The notes beneath the pieces are model-generated. The model was not told the DNA's origin and searched no databases. It saw only the letters and a program-made list of their open reading frames with translations. A stretch of 8,624 nucleotides of DNA from DATGIQ01 sp035295665 (GTDB lineage Bacteria; Planctomycetota; Planctomycetia; Gemmatales; Gemmataceae): the NCBI GenBank assembly GCA_035295665.1, contig DATGIQ010000353.1, forward strand, positions 1 through 8,624, in the 5' to 3' direction. Made by a program: the position numbers and the translations under genes. Of this stretch, positions 6,041-8,624 are shown piece by piece (positions within the stretch are counted from its first letter, which is position 1; each line of letters begins with the position of its first letter).

Positions 6041-8624
6041 TCAGGCTCCAATTTTCTTCAGGGCCGACGCGGCTTCGGTCCGTACAGCTTCGTCTGGATC
6101 CGTGTCCTTCGCCTTCTGCAACGAGGGCACGGCCGGCCGAGCCTCGGCACCCAGGTCGCCCAGAGCCGCGATCGTTTGCTTGCGAAGGGTTGCGGCCGCT
6201 TGCCCCGAGAGCCGGCTTGCGGGGCCCTTGCCATCCAGAACTTCGACGAGCGCCGGGAGAGCGACTCCCGCCGCCTGGCGGTCGATCTTCAGAAGCGCCA
6301 AGGCGTAGTACGGCCGACAGGAAGCGAACTGGGGAACGTTCATGGCCTCGGTGAGGGCTGGCTCGGCCGCGCGGGCCTCCGATCCGATCTGGCCCAGGGC
6401 CTCCGCGGCCCGCTCGCAGGGCGGGTCACCGGGGCTTGGCGACAGGGTTCCGAACCGGCCGGGGAGCGTCAAGGCGTTTCGCTGTACCGGCGTAGCCGAA
6501 TACTTCAGCCCGGCCACCAGCGCCGGAACACTCTCCGCGGCCTGGTGATCGATCTTCCAAAGAGCCACGGCTGCGGCCAGCCGGCTGTCCAGATCCGCAA
6601 CCTTCAGCAGCTCGCGGAGGCTCGGGACGGCCGATTTTGCGGCGGAGCCCATCCGCCCGAGCACCTCGCTGGCTTTGATTCGGCTGGCCCCTTCCTCCCA
6701 CAGCCCCCGCACCAAAGCGGAAAGGGTCATTTCACTCGGCGGACCAAGTCGCGCGACCGCTTCTAGGGCACGAATACGGAGGGGATGATTTCTTGTTTGG
6801 ATCACGTCCAGGAGTACGGGGAGCACTTCCTTGGCCTGTCCGCCCATATACGCCATCGCCAGGGCCGCATCCATGCGCAACTCCGCGTCCGCCGAGCCGA
6901 CAGCCTCGCTCAGCACTTTCTGGACGGCTGGCTCTTTCGGGCCAATGCGACCCAGCGCCTGGATGGCTTGGCGGCGAACGCTGTTGTCTGGCTCTTTCAC
7001 CAGCTCGACCAGAGCCGAAACGGCAGCCGGGCTGTGCGGTTCCACATAGGCGAGGGCTTCCGCTACCGCGATGCGGTCGATGGGCGGCTCACTCTTCAGG
7101 AGCTCTTTCAGAGCGGGGATGGCGGCCTGGGCGGGCGAACCGATCTGGCCCATGGCCCGGACCGCTTCTCGGCGGACATAGCTGTCCTTATCCTTCACGG
7201 CTTTGATCAGTGCGGGGACGAACTCCGCCGTCTCGCGGCCCGGCCGACCCAGGATCCGAATGGCCATGCCACGCACAGCCTGATCAGGATCGTCCAGCAA
7301 CTTCGCAACGTGTGCAGCACCGGCCGGGCCAGCATGAGCAAGGGCCTGTTGAATTCGTGGACGGGTCGTGCGGGTGGCAGAACCGTACGTCTTCACGAGC
7401 CCTTCTACACCCTCGGATCCTGCAATTTGCTCGATCACCGAGCCGATTCGGCCGGCCAAAACCGTGTCGGTGCTGTCGTCTTGGAGCGTACGCAGAAGCG
7501 CCGGCAGTGCATCCTTGGCCTCCGCGCCAGCTCGGCCCAGCGCGTCAATGATCGGATCGCGGAGGAACCGTCTCTGGAGGGCGGCGGACAGTAGAGGAAG
7601 CGTCTCTTTCATGTGTCCCGGAACTCGACACAGGGACAATGCCCCGTATGAATGCACGGCAAAATCCGGGTCCTTCAATACTTCCTGGAGAGGGGGTATG
7701 GCCAAGGGTGGCAGCGGATCAATTTGAGACAGAACGGTGGCACAAGTGCGGCGTAGACTGGCGTCCTTATCCTTGAGCCCTTCGAGCAGGACAGGCACCA
7801 CTTTTTCCACTCGGCGGTCGACGTCCCACAGGGCCTGGGCCGCCTGAATGCGCACGGGAAGGTCCGGATCCTGCAGTGCGTGAGTGAGCGCAGGGATTGC
7901 ACTGGCAGCGGCCGAGCCGAGCCGGGATAGAATCAGGCCCGCCGCCTGACGGGTCCGTGGGTCCCCTTGGGCCAGGAGCGTGCACACCTCGGGCACCGAA
8001 TCCGCGCCGATGTTGATCAGGGCTTGGCTGGCCAAGCCGTGGATGGTCGAGTCGGAACCCTTCACCGCTTCGACGAGCTTCGGAACTGCCGCCTTCACTG
8101 CCGGGCCGAAAAGCCCCAACGCTTGGATCACGCCCGGCCGATCGATCCATTCCTCTTGGTTCCAGGTTTGTAGGACCGCTTGAACGGCATCTGGTCGGAT
8201 CTGGCTCAACGCCTGACCGGCGATCGTGAAAATCACCCGCTGCGGATCGTCGAGCAGAGCGACCAGCGCCGGGACAGCAGCTTTCGCCTCCGGGCCGATC
8301 TTGGCGAGCGCCTGGCAAGCCTGGAGGCGAGTACTGAGGTTGGATTCCTCCAGGGCATCGATCAGCGCGGTGACGGCGGCCTGGGTTTCGGCGGAACCCA
8401 GACGTGCGAGGATGGTCGCGGCCTGGAGACGTATGTCGGCTTTGGGATTCTTGAGTGCTTCGAGGAGCGCCGGCGCCACCGGGCGAACATCGGCAAGGCG
8501 CATTTGTCGAAGCATCAGGGATGGCCGAACGGTGAACTCGGATTGGTGATCGCGCATCAGCTCCACGAGCACCGGAGCCGTGGCCTTGACTTCGGGGACA
8601 CCAAGCTGCTGAAGCCACTGGGCG
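6041..8624 (-). CDS. Long HEAT-repeat (PBS-lyase HEAT-like) solenoid protein, C-terminal 860 residues (5' end outside window)
   Basis: The frame is open to the right edge, so the true start and any N-terminal domain are missing; an internal GTG at 8572-8570 is not a credible start because repeat-like sequence continues upstream. The stop is TGA at 6043-6041. About 24 tandem units of 30-37 residues fill the visible part. The consensus is roughly A-[VI]-P-A-L-x3-L-x-D-x-D-x2-V-R-x2-A-x2-A-L-x2-[IL]-G-x2-A, as in AVPALVALLDDPQ, VRREAVRAMGQIG and VRTEAASALKKIG. This is the alpha-solenoid pattern of PBS-lyase HEAT-like repeats, used as protein-binding scaffold. The bilin-lyase role is unlikely outside phototrophs. 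Irregular units include a shortened one (NQEEWIDRPGVIQALGLFG), degenerate middle units around RRFLRDPIIDALGRAG and VEGLVKTYGSATRTTRPR, and a proline/glycine-rich insertion near 6416-6469. No transmembrane segment is seen in the visible part. The binding partner is unknown. Confidence 0.88.
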   Translation of the reverse strand, partial: AQWLQQLGVPEVKATAPVLVELMRDHQSEFTVRPSLMLRQMRLADVRPVAPALLEALKNPKADIRLQAATILARLGSAETQAAVTALIDALEESNLSTRLQACQALAKIGPEAKAAVPALVALLDDPQRVIFTIAGQALSQIRPDAVQAVLQTWNQEEWIDRPGVIQALGLFGPAVKAAVPKLVEAVKGSDSTIHGLASQALINIGADSVPEVCTLLAQGDPRTRQAAGLILSRLGSAAASAIPALTHALQDPDLPVRIQAAQALWDVDRRVEKVVPVLLEGLKDKDASLRRTCATVLSQIDPLPPLAIPPLQEVLKDPDFAVHSYGALSLCRVPGHMKETLPLLSAALQRRFLRDPIIDALGRAGAEAKDALPALLRTLQDDSTDTVLAGRIGSVIEQIAGSEGVEGLVKTYGSATRTTRPRIQQALAHAGPAGAAHVAKLLDDPDQAVRGMAIRILGRPGRETAEFVPALIKAVKDKDSYVRREAVRAMGQIGSPAQAAIPALKELLKSEPPIDRIAVAEALAYVEPHSPAAVSALVELVKEPDNSVRRQAIQALGRIGPKEPAVQKVLSEAVGSADAELRMDAALAMAYMGGQAKEVLPVLLDVIQTRNHPLRIRALEAVARLGPPSEMTLSALVRGLWEEGASRIKASEVLGRMGSAAKSAVPSLRELLKVADLDSRLAAAVALWKIDHQAAESVPALVAGLKYSATPVQRNALTLPGRFGTLSPSPGDPPCERAAEALGQIGSEARAAEPALTEAMNVPQFASCRPYYALALLKIDRQAAGVALPALVEVLDGKGPASRLSGQAAATLRKQTIAALGDLGAEARPAVPSLQKAKDTDPDEAVRTEAASALKKIGA

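Noticed and set aside
5729..7594. Long plus-strand open frames opposite the HEAT-repeat gene and the end of the surface-protein gene.
   Set aside because: They mirror the codon bias of the real genes on the other strand or frame; the translations are rich in Arg, Gly, Pro and Ser with no domain pattern.

Overview
The window looks like a chromosomal stretch of a planctomycete, probably of the Pirellulales/Gemmatales type. The base composition is GC-rich. The strongest marker is the N-terminal LEPR-XLL-type motif (FETLEERSLLSV) in the secreted multidomain protein at 3948-6020, which is characteristic of planctomycete surface proteins. A twin-arginine-exported enzyme, a very long HEAT-repeat protein and a stand-alone sugar-isomerase-like TIM barrel are all common in that phylum. 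The assignment rests on protein style, since there is no rRNA or other phylogenetic marker here.

Layout from left to right: (1) 1-945 (+), the C-terminal part of a polytopic membrane permease of the NCS2/AzgA (nucleobase) type, cut by the window edge. (2) On the minus strand, a probable two-gene unit: a Tat-exported protein with the N,N-dimethylformamidase beta-subunit-like fold (3354-1822), followed after 41 nt by a sugar phosphate isomerase/epimerase-like protein (1780-992). This unit converges on the permease. (3) A 593-bp divergent intergenic region (3355-3947) with several small palindromes, one candidate minus-strand promoter and no convincing gene. (4) 3948-6020 (+), a 690-aa surface protein: LEPR-XLL motif, LamG-like domain, then alternating cadherin/VCBS-like and PKD modules. 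Two of these modules are copies separated by 540 bp. A C-terminal tail of about 95 aa is unrecognised. (5) 8624-6041 (-), the C-terminal 860 aa of a protein made almost entirely of about 24 HEAT repeats, converging on the surface protein with only 20 nt between the stop codons.

The genes do not form one evident pathway. The amidase-like and isomerase-like genes are the only pair with operon-like spacing. Their pairing could reflect extracytoplasmic breakdown of an amide- or sugar-containing compound followed by cytoplasmic processing, but that is inference. I found no tRNA, rRNA, CRISPR array, insertion sequence or integrase, and no clear undescribed defence or mobile system. The points most worth following up are the modular duplication and orphan tail of the surface protein, the amidase-like/isomerase-like pair, and the irregular HEAT solenoid.
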